A stretch of DNA of 61,869 bases from Mycolicibacterium iranicum (GCF_002101705.1 NZ_LQPC01000035.1:1-61869), one strand, 5' to 3'; positions 17,220-26,566 are shown, counted from the first letter of the stretch. The notes: generated by a model not told the origin, from the letters alone. Numbers and translations are program-made.

Positions 17220-18068
17220 TTAGACGGATCGAAACACGTGCGTGGCAACCGTAACCAACCTTCCGTCGGCACCGTCGTCATACACGTGTGTTCGGGCCGC
17301 GGTGAGCTCACCAGCTCCTGGAACCGCTTCTGCCACAAATCTGAACGGACCAGACTTCGCTCTGGACAGGAACATGGTGTGCGACGACACGCCGACAACG
17401 GCCGTCGTCCCAAAGAACTCGACGGCGGCGCTGCGCGCTGCCGTCTCGGTCATCACAAATTGCGGACCGACGTGTAGAGCCGCATCCGGAGAAGCCACCT
17501 CTGCCGTCAACTCCGGCAGGGTCCACGTCCTCGTGCCCACCTGGCGCCCACCGAAGACCTGCCACAGGGGCGGTAGGTCAGGAGAATCAACGACCTCCAA
17601 CGGCTCGACGTACATCTTCTGCAGACCGTCGGGGGGCACACCGATCGTGACGCCCTGCCCTTCGGTGAGGGCCAACACGCGATCGGGCTGGTCGGCATCG
17701 ACGATCATCGATCTGCTGTACGACATCCGCTGTCCGCGTTTGAGATCCTCACTGCGTACCTCGAACCGTTTCACGCCGATGCCCGCATCCAGAACCTGGC
17801 ACGAGTGGACCACAGGGTTCGGAACGGCCTCCAAATCCGACACCAAACCACCCTCGGGGGCCGCAATACCGAAGACGCTCAGCACGATTCCCCCGGTGAC
17901 ATCGCGCATGTCGTAGCGGACGGTTACCGTGTCATCCACGGGCCCGACAGTCATGGAGGCGTGGTGGCGCCCAATGTAGCGGTAGCTCAACAACCCGCCC
18001 CACCGACGTTGCAGCTCGGCGGCGTAGGCAACAGGATCCGAGGCCAGATCTCTGATGTCGCGAACCAT
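17220..18068 (-). CDS. Probable hotdog-fold (PaaI-like thioesterase-type) protein
   Basis: This 282-residue protein appears to have two hotdog-like halves. The first contains VTGGIVLSVFGIAAPEGGLV and NPVVHSCQVLDAGIGVKRFE; the second contains ALHVGPQFVMTETAARSAAV, VGVSSHTMFLSRA and ARTHVYDDGADGRLV. The order helix, long strand, strand is that of PaaI-type acyl-CoA thioesterases. It overlaps the mycofactocin SDR stop by one base (TAATG). A thioesterase or hydratase role on a CoA ester is plausible. The family call is by eye and only moderately secure. Confidence 0.5.
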   Translation of the reverse strand: MVRDIRDLASDPVAYAAELQRRWGGLLSYRYIGRHHASMTVGPVDDTVTVRYDMRDVTGGIVLSVFGIAAPEGGLVSDLEAVPNPVVHSCQVLDAGIGVKRFEVRSEDLKRGQRMSYSRSMIVDADQPDRVLALTEGQGVTIGVPPDGLQKMYVEPLEVVDSPDLPPLWQVFGGRQVGTRTWTLPELTAEVASPDAALHVGPQFVMTETAARSAAVEFFGTTAVVGVSSHTMFLSRAKSGPFRFVAEAVPGAGELTAARTHVYDDGADGRLVTVATHVFRSV

Positions 18069-18946
18069 TACTTTCCCGGGCCGTTCGGGAACTTGAGGTA
18101 GGAGCCGGCATCGACCCGGATCTGCTGGCCGGTGATGTACCGGCTGTCATCGCTGGCCAGGAACACCCCCAGGTTCGCGATGTCCTCGGGCTCGACATAG
18201 GGAATCGGCATGGCCTGGAAGTAGGTGAACGCTAGATCGGCATCCTCGCGGGTGGGCTTCTTGCCCTCCTCCACCAGGTCCGGACGGAACACGCCGTAGA
18301 TCCCTTCGTTGTGCAGCAGGCGGGTGTTTACGTTGGTCGGATGTATCACGTTGACGCGAATGAATCTGGGAGCCAGATGAATTGCCATCTGCTCGGCATA
18401 CTCCATGAGCGTCCGCTTACTCCACGCGTAACCAGCGCCACCTGGCCCCATTTCCGGGCTGTCGGCGTTTCCCGGCATCATCCCGGCCGTCGATCCCGTG
18501 ATAACGATCGAAGATCCGTCTGACAGGTGCGGCAGCGACACCGCTACCGTGTTCAAGACACCGACCAGATCCACATCGGTCGCGTCGACGAAGTGCAGCG
18601 GGTCGGGCGAGCCCATCGCCATCGGAAGGATACCGGCGTTGGCGACCACGATGTCGAGCCTGCCGAAATCCGCGAGCGCCGAATCAAGTACCTCCCGCAG
18701 CGCGAACCGTTCCCGAACGTCGGCCACACGTGCGTACACGCGTCGACCGAGTTCCTTGACCGCTCGTTCTGTCTCACCCAGATCGTCCGGCGTTGCCAGT
18801 GGGTACGGGTTCGATGCGATGTCGGCACAGATGTCGATCGCGACGATGTCGGCACCCTCGCGCGCCATGGCGAGCGCATGTGCTCTCCCCTGCCCGCGTG
18901 CCGCGCCGGTGATGAATGCGACCTTGCCGTCGAGCCGTCCGGTCAT
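18068..18946 (-). CDS. Mycofactocin-coupled SDR family oxidoreductase
   Basis: This 292-residue SDR begins MTGRLDGKVAFITGAARGQG and has DICADIASNPYPLATPDDL, the extended loop typical of the mycofactocin-dependent SDR subfamily. It also shows VVANAGI, the catalytic YAWSK and a C-terminal ITGQQIRVDAG. Members hold a non-exchangeable nicotinamide and pass electrons to the redox cofactor mycofactocin; that is family knowledge. The start overlaps the ligase stop by four bases. It likely oxidises an alcohol made earlier in the pathway, perhaps the P450 product. Confidence 0.85.
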   Translation of the reverse strand: MTGRLDGKVAFITGAARGQGRAHALAMAREGADIVAIDICADIASNPYPLATPDDLGETERAVKELGRRVYARVADVRERFALREVLDSALADFGRLDIVVANAGILPMAMGSPDPLHFVDATDVDLVGVLNTVAVSLPHLSDGSSIVITGSTAGMMPGNADSPEMGPGGAGYAWSKRTLMEYAEQMAIHLAPRFIRVNVIHPTNVNTRLLHNEGIYGVFRPDLVEEGKKPTREDADLAFTYFQAMPIPYVEPEDIANLGVFLASDDSRYITGQQIRVDAGSYLKFPNGPGK

Positions 18947-20502
18947 CTGTTCTCCGTCTCGCTAGTTGCGAAGTGCATGCGAAGTTGATTTTTGAGGACC
19001 TTGCCCGTGAGGTTTCGCGGCAGAGCTTCCACCAGTTCGAGGCGCTCGGGCGCCTTGTGTTTGCTCAAGCCGAGACTCTGACAATGCCTGTACAACGACT
19101 CTAGGGTGATGTCGGCGCCCGGATCGGCGACTACGACGGCGCATACCCGTTCGCCCGTCCGAGAATCAGGCACTCCAATTACGGCCACGTCGGCGACCGC
19201 TGGGTGGGTCGCGAGAATCTGCTCGATCTCCAAAGCCGAGATGTTCTCGGCGTTACGGATGATCGAGTCCTTCAGACGTCCCGTGACGACGACGTTGCCG
19301 TTCGCGTCGAGCCGGCCTCGGTCGCCGGTGCGGAACCAGCCGTCGGCGTCGAACGCCGCCTCGTCGAGCGAGGCGTCCACGTAGCCGAGAAAGCACTGCG
19401 GCCCCTTGAGCCGCAGCTCTCCATCCTCACCAGGCTGGAGCTCGCGCTCCATTTCGTCGACAACCCGCACGCGGACACCGGCCACGGGTTGGCCCACGGT
19501 GTGATCCAACACGTCGGGATCGGCGTCCGGCGCGGCCGACGTCGCAACCGGAAATTCGGTGAGTCCCCACGCGTTCGCGATACCGGGTACCGAGAGCACC
19601 TCGCGCACCTGCCGCCCCAATTCGGCAGTGATGGGAGCACCACCTCCGACACAACCACGGAGGTCTCGGAACAGAGGCTGGTCACCGTACTTGCGTTGCG
19701 CTGCCATGAAGGCCACGAAGAATGGGGTTGCCGATCCGAGAAGGGTGGCGCCGTGCTCGGCGATCGCGAACGGGGTGCGCTCCGGGTCGAATGTGTCGAA
19801 CAAGACCAGCCGCATACCGGTGAGCAGGCTCGCAGCCAGCATCGCGGCCCCGCCGATGTGCGATACGGGAAACGCGATCGGGTTGACATCGGCGCTGGAC
19901 GCTCCGACCATCTCCACGACGCCCGCCGAGCCGGCGATGACCGAGAGATCGCAGTGCCGAACACCTTTGGGCGCCGCCGTGGTTCCCGAAGAGTAGTAGA
20001 TCCACCGTGGTTCGATGCCCGATGTCGGTGGGGGCAGAAGGCTCGCCGGGTCGCCGGACGGCAGACGTAAGCCGTCGCTGACCTCGACGGCGTGGTCGAC
20101 GACCAAGATCGTCATCTCGCGTTCCCTGGCCAGATTGTCGCCGAGTGCGACATGGTCGTACCCTCGCCAGATTCCCGGAACGATCAACACCTCGGTACCG
20201 AGCTGAGCGGTCGCGAAACGCACTTCGCGCTCCCGCCAGATCGGCAGGATGGGGTTCTGCACGGCACCGAGTCGCGTCAGTGCCACCATCACCACCATCG
20301 TCTCGAGAGTCGTCGGCAACTGCCACGACACGACCGTGCCGGCTTCGACCCCGCGCTCGGCGAACGCGGCCGCAGCAGAGAGCGCAGCTTCGTAGAGCTC
20401 ACCGATGGTCATACTCCGCCCGAAGTCATCGACCAGCACGACTCGGTCCCGATGCTTGTCGGCAGCGGACTCAACGAGTTCCCAATAGGTTTCGGTCTTC
20501 AC
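18943..20502 (-). CDS. Acyl-CoA synthetase (AMP-forming)
   Basis: This 519-residue ANL ligase has IYYSSGTTAAPKGVRHCD, NAWGLTEFPVATSA, GWFRTGDRGRLDANGNVVV, GRLKDSIIRNAENISALEIE and the C-terminal NLTGKVLKNQLR with the catalytic lysine. It starts at a GTG that overlaps the ACAD stop (GTGA); longer upstream codons would run far into the ACAD gene. It lies in the middle of the reverse operon and would supply the CoA ester for the paired ACADs encoded just upstream. Confidence 0.87.
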   Translation of the reverse strand: MKTETYWELVESAADKHRDRVVLVDDFGRSMTIGELYEAALSAAAAFAERGVEAGTVVSWQLPTTLETMVVMVALTRLGAVQNPILPIWREREVRFATAQLGTEVLIVPGIWRGYDHVALGDNLAREREMTILVVDHAVEVSDGLRLPSGDPASLLPPPTSGIEPRWIYYSSGTTAAPKGVRHCDLSVIAGSAGVVEMVGASSADVNPIAFPVSHIGGAAMLAASLLTGMRLVLFDTFDPERTPFAIAEHGATLLGSATPFFVAFMAAQRKYGDQPLFRDLRGCVGGGAPITAELGRQVREVLSVPGIANAWGLTEFPVATSAAPDADPDVLDHTVGQPVAGVRVRVVDEMERELQPGEDGELRLKGPQCFLGYVDASLDEAAFDADGWFRTGDRGRLDANGNVVVTGRLKDSIIRNAENISALEIEQILATHPAVADVAVIGVPDSRTGERVCAVVVADPGADITLESLYRHCQSLGLSKHKAPERLELVEALPRNLTGKVLKNQLRMHFATSETENR

Positions 20503-21698
20503 CGGCTCGGGAGCATCAGTCGGCGCTTGGCAAGGATGTTGCGCATCATCTCCGAACTGCCGCCGGATACCGTGTAGGCCCGCGACCAAAGCCAACACTC
20601 GCGGAGACGTTGCTTCGCCTCGGCGATGCTCGGGTCGGCAGCCTCAGTACACACCGTTGCACTGAGCTCGGTTCCGTAGGCCGAAACCCGGTGGTAAGTC
20701 TCGGCGAAACTCAGCTTCGCGATTGACCCGTCGCCCACTTCGTCGGCTCCGACGGTCATCCGCTCGACATGGTCGTCGATGAACGCCTTCGCCACTTCAA
20801 CTTCAACAGCCAGCTCGCTGACTGTCTGACGAATGTCCTCGTGCTCGAGGACCGGCTTTCCCCCGAGTGTCGCGTGACGGGCCACGGTGACGAGGTCGTC
20901 GATCAACAACTCCAGCAGGATGACGTTGCCACCGATGCCGAAACGTTCGAAGTCCAGACCCGCCATGATGATCGACCAGCCCTGTCCCTCTTCGCCGATC
21001 AAGCCGTCCGCCGAGATCGGCACGGAGTCGAGGAAGACTTCGTTGACCTCGATCGCCTCGTTGATCGTGCGGATCGGACGCACCTCAACGCCATCAGCCG
21101 ATAAGGGCACGACGAACGCCGACAAGCCATGGTGCCGCGTCGATGCCGGGTCGGTGCGCACCAGAGCAAGCCCCATATCTGCCCAGTGGCCGTCGGTGAT
21201 CCATGTTTTCTGCCCGTCGAGCACCCAGCTGCCGTCGTTGTTCCGTACACCCCGGCACCGCACCCCCGCGATGTCGCTTCCGGCGTTCGGTTCGCTGAGC
21301 AACTGGCACCACACATGCTCACTGCGCCGGATCGGCGGAAGCAGGGCGGCCTTTTGTTCCTCCGAACCGAAATGCAGCAACACATGTGCAGCCAGGTTGA
21401 CTTGGTCGACCGGACGCGGAGCCCGAGCCCGGAGCAGTTCTTCACTGACGATGCGATCGTGCAGTGGATGATGGTCGGCCCTGCCGCCGTACTCGACGGG
21501 CCAGTCCCCACCGACAAAACCCGCGTCGAACAATCCGGCGAACCAGGTTCGCAGGGCCGCTTCCTGATCAGCGTTCTCAGGCGCCCGTCGCCCTTCACGC
21601 GCGGCGAAGGGTGGCGCATGAGTGACGATGTGCGCGCGCACTCGTTGCCTGAATTCGTGCAGCTGCGCATCGGTGGGGCGCGGAACAGAATCGCTCAC
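20499..21698 (-). CDS. Acyl-CoA dehydrogenase (large subunit of a probable pair)
   Basis: This 399-residue ACAD has WPVEYGGRAD, CQLLSEPNAGSDIAGVR, LDGQKTWITDGHWADMGLAL and the C-terminal VSGGSSEMMRNILAKRRL. Where single-gene ACADs often have EGGT with the catalytic Glu, this protein has SGGS, so the base must come from another position or from the partner. It starts at a GTG overlapping the stop of the smaller ACAD. In mycobacterial steroid catabolism such adjacent FadE pairs form alpha2-beta2 enzymes, and the same is inferred here. Confidence 0.83.
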   Translation of the reverse strand: MSDSVPRPTDAQLHEFRQRVRAHIVTHAPPFAAREGRRAPENADQEAALRTWFAGLFDAGFVGGDWPVEYGGRADHHPLHDRIVSEELLRARAPRPVDQVNLAAHVLLHFGSEEQKAALLPPIRRSEHVWCQLLSEPNAGSDIAGVRCRGVRNNDGSWVLDGQKTWITDGHWADMGLALVRTDPASTRHHGLSAFVVPLSADGVEVRPIRTINEAIEVNEVFLDSVPISADGLIGEEGQGWSIIMAGLDFERFGIGGNVILLELLIDDLVTVARHATLGGKPVLEHEDIRQTVSELAVEVEVAKAFIDDHVERMTVGADEVGDGSIAKLSFAETYHRVSAYGTELSATVCTEAADPSIAEAKQRLRECWLWSRAYTVSGGSSEMMRNILAKRRLMLPSR

Positions 21699-22675
21699 CA
21701 GCCGACCTGCCTCGCGTACGCAGTCCGGCTCGTGCGCGCGCTGCCGAGCAGATGGCTGTTCGTGAAGGCGCGCCGCAACTCGTGATGCAGGGGGTATTCC
21801 CAGGTGAAACCAATCCCGCCGGACAATTGCATGCACTCGTCAATGGCGGACGTCGCTTTGGCCGTCACGAAAGCGTGCGCCGCGGCTGATAATTGGATAG
21901 CCGAGCTCGAATCCTCCGTCGTGGCCAACGCACGGGCTGCCTTCATGATGACTGCCCGCGCCTTCGCCTCAAAGACCAGCAGCTCGACCAGGCGGTGCTG
22001 AACAGCCTGAAAGCTGGCGATCGGCGCACCAAACGCGATTCGGTCCTTCAAATAGGCGACCAACCGCTCGAAGGTCGCCGACAGGGCGCCGAGTGAATCG
22101 GCACTGAGAAGTACCCGTGCGACGGCCACCAGCTGATCCGAGCGCGGGGAGTCACCGATGAGTAGACCGTCCACGTCCGTCAGCTCGACTCGCCACGCCG
22201 GCCTGCTCACGTCGAGCAGCTCTTCGTCACGAGTCCTGGGTGTGGCATCGGACAACTCGAACAGGTGAATCCCGCTGCTGCCCAACGTAACCAGAAGGCG
22301 GAGTGCATCAGCGTTCGTCACCCGCACGGTGCCCCCCGACAGTGCCAATCCGGCGGGGATACTCCCGTCGAGCACCGAGGGCAGCCATCGATCGCGCACA
22401 TCGGCGGGTGCCGACGATAGAGCCGCGGCGGCCAGTGTCGTGCCGAACCAACCCGACCGGTCACCGGCGCGCCCGATCTCCTCGGCGATCACCGCGGTTT
22501 CCACGGGCAACCAACCGGCGCCGCCGAGACACTCCTCCACCAGCAAGCCTGTCCAGTCCATCCGCGCAAGACCCTCGACAGAATCTTTCTCACCACGTTC
22601 GGAGAGGAATTCGCGTGCCGAAGACCTCAACAGGTCAAGGTCGATCGCCTCATCGACCGCACTGTCAGGTGCCAC
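21695..22675 (-). CDS. Acyl-CoA dehydrogenase-like (small subunit of a probable pair)
   Basis: This 326-residue protein is shorter than a stand-alone ACAD. It keeps AYLKDRIAFGAPIASFQAVQ, the FAD-contact segment of ACADs, and SGGIGFTWEYPLHHELRRA near the C-terminus. The N-terminal and beta-sheet regions are reduced and the canonical EPGAGSD motif is missing. That profile matches the smaller half of heterotetrameric FadE pairs. It begins at a GTG six bases after the amidohydrolase stop and overlaps the larger ACAD. Confidence 0.75.
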   Translation of the reverse strand: MAPDSAVDEAIDLDLLRSSAREFLSERGEKDSVEGLARMDWTGLLVEECLGGAGWLPVETAVIAEEIGRAGDRSGWFGTTLAAAALSSAPADVRDRWLPSVLDGSIPAGLALSGGTVRVTNADALRLLVTLGSSGIHLFELSDATPRTRDEELLDVSRPAWRVELTDVDGLLIGDSPRSDQLVAVARVLLSADSLGALSATFERLVAYLKDRIAFGAPIASFQAVQHRLVELLVFEAKARAVIMKAARALATTEDSSSAIQLSAAAHAFVTAKATSAIDECMQLSGGIGFTWEYPLHHELRRAFTNSHLLGSARTSRTAYARQVGW

Positions 22676-22681
22676 TGAGCA

Positions 22682-23878
22682 CTAGCCTCGGCGCAGCAGC
22701 TGATCGGCGTTGTCAACCATGATGCGCTTTTTCGCCGCATCGTCGAGCGGGTCGAGCAGCTTGACAAAATCAGCCGGTTCAGCCAGGCCCTCGGCGTGGG
22801 GGTAGTCGGATCCCATCAGCAGACATTCGTCGTAACCGAGTCGACCCACGATCTCGGGGATGTCGTCCTCCGGATAGGGCACGACGCCGACATGCCTACG
22901 GAAAATCTGGGACGGCTTCTCGGTGAGTTTGCCGCCGATCCACGGGCCGTTGCGTCCCATCCCGCGGCTCTTGTCCATGTGAATGACGAACTGGGGCACC
23001 CACTCTGCACCGTGCTCGGCCACCAGCACTTTGAGATCGGGGAACCGACCGAAGAGGTTGTCGAAGATGAGCGCCGACAAGGTGTCCTCGATTGGACGTT
23101 GCCCATAGATGTTCATCCACTGCCACGCCGACATGTGCCAGGCAGCGGGGTCGGGGTTGTGGCCCCACGCAGGAGAAATGGCATTGAAATACCAGAACGG
23201 CTGGATGTGGAAGACCAAGGTGCAGCCTGCTTCTTGCAACCGGGCGTAGATCGGATCGAAGTATGGGTCACCGGGAGAGCGGCCGTGGGCCGGTCCGGTG
23301 GGCAACAGCACCATCTTCGCTCCCTGCTCGATGATGGCTTCGGTCTCGGCGATCGAGGACGGCAGGTCGCGCAGCGACAGAAGGGCTGTCGCGTACAGTT
23401 TGTCCTGGTAGTTGAAGCCCCAGGTTTCGTCGAACCAGCGATTGAACGAGCGCAAATTCGCATACAGGGCCTCGGTGTCATCCACATAGTGCTCTGCGGC
23501 CAGCGCCATACCCGCCGGGAAGATGATCGCCCGCTCGACGTTCTGTTCGGCCATGACCTTCAACCGAGGCTCGCGCTCCAACCACTCCGGTTGCATGGGC
23601 TGTGGCTCATAGGTCTCGTCCGGGTTCCCCGAGCCCATTTGCTTGAGCATCTCTTTGAGCGAACCTGGGCGGTAGGCAAGGTCGAAGCCGAGGCCGGCCT
23701 CACTGTTGAATGTGGCGACTCGATGTCCGGCGAGGATCACCTCTTTGCCGTCGGCCGCCCGCACCGGCGCGATCGCCCTGTCGTGGAAAGCTTTGGGCAG
23801 GTTACGGGTGAACGCGTCCCGAGTTTCGTAGCAGTGGGTGTCGCAGTCAAAGATCCCGTAGTCGAGTTTGGTCGTCAC
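22682..23878 (-). CDS. Amidohydrolase_2 family metal-dependent hydrolase
   Basis: This 398-residue TIM-barrel protein opens with IFDCDTHCYETRDAFTRNLP and has LVFHIQPFWY, FPDLKVLVAEHGAEWVPQF and the C-terminal MGSDYPHAEG. As in its two paralogues, the second His of the usual HxH metal motif is missing (DTHCYE). It is the first gene of the ten-gene reverse operon, and its start is 18 bases from a perfect candidate operator at 23897. Its sequence is the most divergent of the three amidohydrolases here. The reaction is unknown. Confidence 0.78.
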   Translation of the reverse strand: MTTKLDYGIFDCDTHCYETRDAFTRNLPKAFHDRAIAPVRAADGKEVILAGHRVATFNSEAGLGFDLAYRPGSLKEMLKQMGSGNPDETYEPQPMQPEWLEREPRLKVMAEQNVERAIIFPAGMALAAEHYVDDTEALYANLRSFNRWFDETWGFNYQDKLYATALLSLRDLPSSIAETEAIIEQGAKMVLLPTGPAHGRSPGDPYFDPIYARLQEAGCTLVFHIQPFWYFNAISPAWGHNPDPAAWHMSAWQWMNIYGQRPIEDTLSALIFDNLFGRFPDLKVLVAEHGAEWVPQFVIHMDKSRGMGRNGPWIGGKLTEKPSQIFRRHVGVVPYPEDDIPEIVGRLGYDECLLMGSDYPHAEGLAEPADFVKLLDPLDDAAKKRIMVDNADQLLRRG

Positions 23879-23896
23879 CGCGCTGATCCTTCCGGT

Positions 23897-23912
23897 GAGA
23901 ATGATTATTCTC
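23897..23912. promoter_or_regulatory. Perfect candidate operator (GAGAAT-GATT-ATTCTC)
   Basis: This is a perfect 6-4-6 palindrome in the divergent region between the ten-gene reverse operon (start 23878) and the forward ACAD/LLM operon (start 24022). A TACTAT at 23928-23933 could be the -10 box of the forward promoter. A single dimeric regulator here could control both directions. It is one of four full matches to GAGAAYNNNNRTTCTC seen in the window. Confidence 0.65.
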
Positions 23913-24021
23913 TGATTTCAGAAAACATACTATCGTGTTTCGCAAATGCCTATCCCGGGTCGGGCCGGCATTCGCTTTGAGCGGCGCGCAACGCGCTGAT
24001 GCACCCGCATTCGAGGGAGAT

Positions 24022-25167
24022 ATGACGCCAGCAACGGCACAGGCGGCAAGTGAACTGGACTCGGTCAGGACGGCTGTGCGTGAGTTCCTTGCCCGGGCGT
24101 CCCCCAGCTCAACAGTGCGCGCCCTGATGGACACCGAGCGCGGATACGACGATACGGTGTGGCGGCAGATGGCCAATGAACTCGGGCTGCACGGAATCGC
24201 CGTCCCTGAGCGGTGGGGCGGCGCCGGCGCAGGAATGCCCGAATTGGCGGTCGTCTTCGAGGAGATGGGCGCGGCGCTGTTGTGCTCACCGTTCTTCGCC
24301 ACCGTGGCACTGGCACTTCAGGCCCTACTCAGTAGCAATGACGAGTCCGCCGTCGAAGAGTTCGCACCTGCGCTGCTCGACGGCAGCCGCGTCGCAACTC
24401 TCGTGCTGAACGGTACCCTCGACGCGTGGGATCCGGGCGCCGTAACGATCGCTGGGTCTCAGAGCGACACTGGCTACCGGCTGTCCGGCAGCGCTCCTCT
24501 CGTGCTTGACGGTTACACCGCCGACCTCATTCTTGTCGCCGCCAACACGGTCAAGGGCACCTCGCTGTTCGCCGTCGATGCGATGGCCCCCGGGCTCGAG
24601 CGCGAGCCCCTTCGCACACTGGACCGAACACGAAAGGTCGCGCGGCTGCGCTTCGACAACGTCTCAGCCCGGCTGATAGGTGCCGACGGCGAAGCTGCCG
24701 CGGGACTTGCTCGCACCGCTGATCTCGCGCTGGTAGCGCTTGCCGCCGAACAGCTCGGCGCGGCCCAACGCTGCCTCGACACAGCCGTGGCCTACGCCAA
24801 GGAGCGCATTCAGTTCGGCCGTGCCATCGGCAGCTTTCAGGCAATCAAGCACCGGTGCGCAGACATGCTGCTGCTGGTGGAAGGCGCGCGATCAGCGGTA
24901 TTCCACGCGTCCAACGCAGCTGACGATCGTGACCGTGCGCTCGCCGCGTCGGTGGCCAAGGTGGCGTGCTCGGAAGCACTGCTCCACGTTGCCCTCGACA
25001 GCATGCGGATCCACGGGGGTATCGGCTTCACCTGGGAACACGACGCGCACCTCTACGTGCGGCGCGCCAAGTCCGCGGAGCTGATGTTCGGAGATCCCAA
25101 CTTTCACCTCGAGCGCTTGGCCGAGCTTGTCCCATCTTCACGTCATCAGCCGGAAGGATCCTCGTGA
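24022..25167 (+). CDS. Acyl-CoA dehydrogenase
   Basis: This 381-residue ACAD-family protein has VPERWGGAGAGMPELAVVFE, AVAYAKERIQFGRAIGSFQA and a C-terminal IHGGIGFTWEHDAHLYVRRA. It resembles the smaller-type FadE proteins: it lacks a clear EPGAGSD motif and the EGGT catalytic motif. The ATG at 24022 is preceded by GGGAG at good spacing; a longer open frame upstream to 23935 lacks a ribosome site. It overlaps the LLM gene by a GTGA. No partner ACAD lies next to it on this strand. Confidence 0.78.
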   Translation: MTPATAQAASELDSVRTAVREFLARASPSSTVRALMDTERGYDDTVWRQMANELGLHGIAVPERWGGAGAGMPELAVVFEEMGAALLCSPFFATVALALQALLSSNDESAVEEFAPALLDGSRVATLVLNGTLDAWDPGAVTIAGSQSDTGYRLSGSAPLVLDGYTADLILVAANTVKGTSLFAVDAMAPGLEREPLRTLDRTRKVARLRFDNVSARLIGADGEAAAGLARTADLALVALAAEQLGAAQRCLDTAVAYAKERIQFGRAIGSFQAIKHRCADMLLLVEGARSAVFHASNAADDRDRALAASVAKVACSEALLHVALDSMRIHGGIGFTWEHDAHLYVRRAKSAELMFGDPNFHLERLAELVPSSRHQPEGSS

Positions 25168-26069
25168 CCCTGTCATTTTCCCTCGAACTCCCCACTCACC
25201 GAGTGGAGGACCCCGCGGAGTTCGTGACCGCAGGTGCTATTGCGGACATCGCGCAAGCCGCGGAATCCGCGGGTTACGCCGCGGTGCACGTCACCGATCA
25301 CCCGGCTCCGGACACCAAGTGGCTGGACCACGGTGGGCACCACGCCCTGGACCCGTTCGTGGCACTGTCGTTTGCAGCCGCGGCGACCACGACGGTCAAA
25401 CTGCTCACCAATGTCTACATCGCGGCCTACCGCAACCCCTTACTAGGTGCGAAGTCGATCCAAAGTCTGCAGGTGCTTTCGGACGGTCGATTGATCATCG
25501 GCACAGCCGCGGGCTATTTGAAACCCGAGTTCCGCTCGCTGGGTGTCGATTTCGACAACCGAGGGGCACTGCTGGACGAGGCGCTCGACGTACTGGCCCA
25601 GGCTCTCTCCGGCGAGGATGTCGCCTACACAGGTTCCACCTTCCAGGCCCGTGGGGTACGTCTTCGACCGATCCCGGAGGTGCTTCCACCGATCTGGATC
25701 GGTGGCAACAGTAAGCGCGCTGTGCGGCGTGCGGTGTCACGTGGCCAGGGTTGGGCCCCTTTCAACACCTTCGGCTACGCGACAGCGTCGCGAACCGCCG
25801 AGATCTCCACGCTCGACGAATTGGAAGCGGCGATAGCGTGGGCCCGGTCGTACGCCTCCGAGATCGGCCGCATCGAACCGCTCGACATCTGCTTCTCGGC
25901 CGGAAACATGTTGCACGACAGCAAATCCACAGACGAACGGCATGCCGTTATCGAGCGCCTGATCTCCGCCGGGGTGACCTGGTTGCCCATCGCGCCGGAG
26001 GGCCGCGATCGCAGCGAGGTGATTGAGCGCGCCCAGGCCTTCGCCAAGGAATTCATCGCCTCCCCCTAG
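25164..26069 (+). CDS. LLM-class F420-dependent oxidoreductase
   Basis: This 301-residue luciferase-like protein has AVHVTDHPAPDTKW, HHALDPFVALSFAAAATTTV, LLTNVYIAAYRNPLLGAKS, DGRLIIGTAAGYLKPEFRSL and PIWIGGNSKRAVRRAVSRG. This is the standard motif order of mycobacterial F420-dependent LLM proteins (TIGR03619 type). It starts at the GTG that overlaps the ACAD stop. It is convergent with the SnoaL-like gene, 7 bases away. It may act on the product of the ACAD, but the chemistry cannot be inferred. Confidence 0.8.
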   Translation: MTLSFSLELPTHRVEDPAEFVTAGAIADIAQAAESAGYAAVHVTDHPAPDTKWLDHGGHHALDPFVALSFAAAATTTVKLLTNVYIAAYRNPLLGAKSIQSLQVLSDGRLIIGTAAGYLKPEFRSLGVDFDNRGALLDEALDVLAQALSGEDVAYTGSTFQARGVRLRPIPEVLPPIWIGGNSKRAVRRAVSRGQGWAPFNTFGYATASRTAEISTLDELEAAIAWARSYASEIGRIEPLDICFSAGNMLHDSKSTDERHAVIERLISAGVTWLPIAPEGRDRSEVIERAQAFAKEFIASP

Positions 26070-26076
26070 CCCGCTC

Positions 26077-26517
26077 TCACTGCGCCATGAGACTGGCCTT
26101 GGAGAAGGCGTCGACGCTAATCCGGCGGGATGCGAACAGCCACCGGTCCCCTATCGGCGTCAACACGTCTCGGTAGCGGCCCCAATGATCCAGCCCGATG
26201 TCGGTATACACCGCGAAGTAGCTGCTCGCCTCGACCCGATCGGCGGCCACAGAGATGAACCGGACGCTCGAGACATGGTGCCGAACAAAGGTGGGCGCCA
26301 ACCGCATGGATTCTCGCGGTCCGCTCATCGCCGCCGCGAGGCCGTCCGCGATCGCTTCTGGACCGGCAAGCGGTTGCTGCCCACCGGTGAACTGCAGGAT
26401 GCCCTCTGCGCCGAAGCACGCTGCCAGCGCCTTGAGATCAAACCCATCTGTGGCGGCGGTGTAATCGGCCAGCGTCTGGCGCACCGACTCGCGCACCTCC
26501 AGCTCCCACATCTGCAT
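26077..26517 (-). CDS. SnoaL-like/NTF2-like protein
   Basis: This 146-residue protein has the cone-fold pattern of SnoaL-like proteins: VRQTLADYTAATDGFDLKAL at the N-terminus, CFGAEGILQFTGG, a central HHVSSVRFISVAADRVEASS and the tail DRWLFASRRISVDAF. Members act as isomerases, cyclases, hydratases or binding proteins on polycyclic or steroid-like compounds. The ATG at 26517 has AGAGGAG five bases upstream. It is divergent from the isochorismatase-like gene, with a candidate operator between them. A second SnoaL-like gene is at 51247. Confidence 0.75.
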   Translation of the reverse strand: MQMWELEVRESVRQTLADYTAATDGFDLKALAACFGAEGILQFTGGQQPLAGPEAIADGLAAAMSGPRESMRLAPTFVRHHVSSVRFISVAADRVEASSYFAVYTDIGLDHWGRYRDVLTPIGDRWLFASRRISVDAFSKASLMAQ

Positions 26518-26550
26518 CTGCACTCCTCTGGAAATCCTGCTTGAGCACAC

Positions 26551-26566
26551 GATAACGTCTATTCTC
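26551..26566. promoter_or_regulatory. Candidate operator (GATAAC-GTCT-ATTCTC)
   Basis: This site matches 11 of the 12 arm positions of GAGAAYNNNNRTTCTC and ends on the base before the ATG of the isochorismatase-like gene. GATAAC could also serve as a -10 box, which would put transcription start within a few bases of the ATG and make the message nearly leaderless. It lies in the divergent region with the SnoaL-like gene. Confidence 0.5.

Noticed and set aside
22796..23980. A 394-codon forward open frame
   Set aside because: It is antisense to the amidohydrolase at 22682, which carries the full family motifs, so this is a shadow frame.
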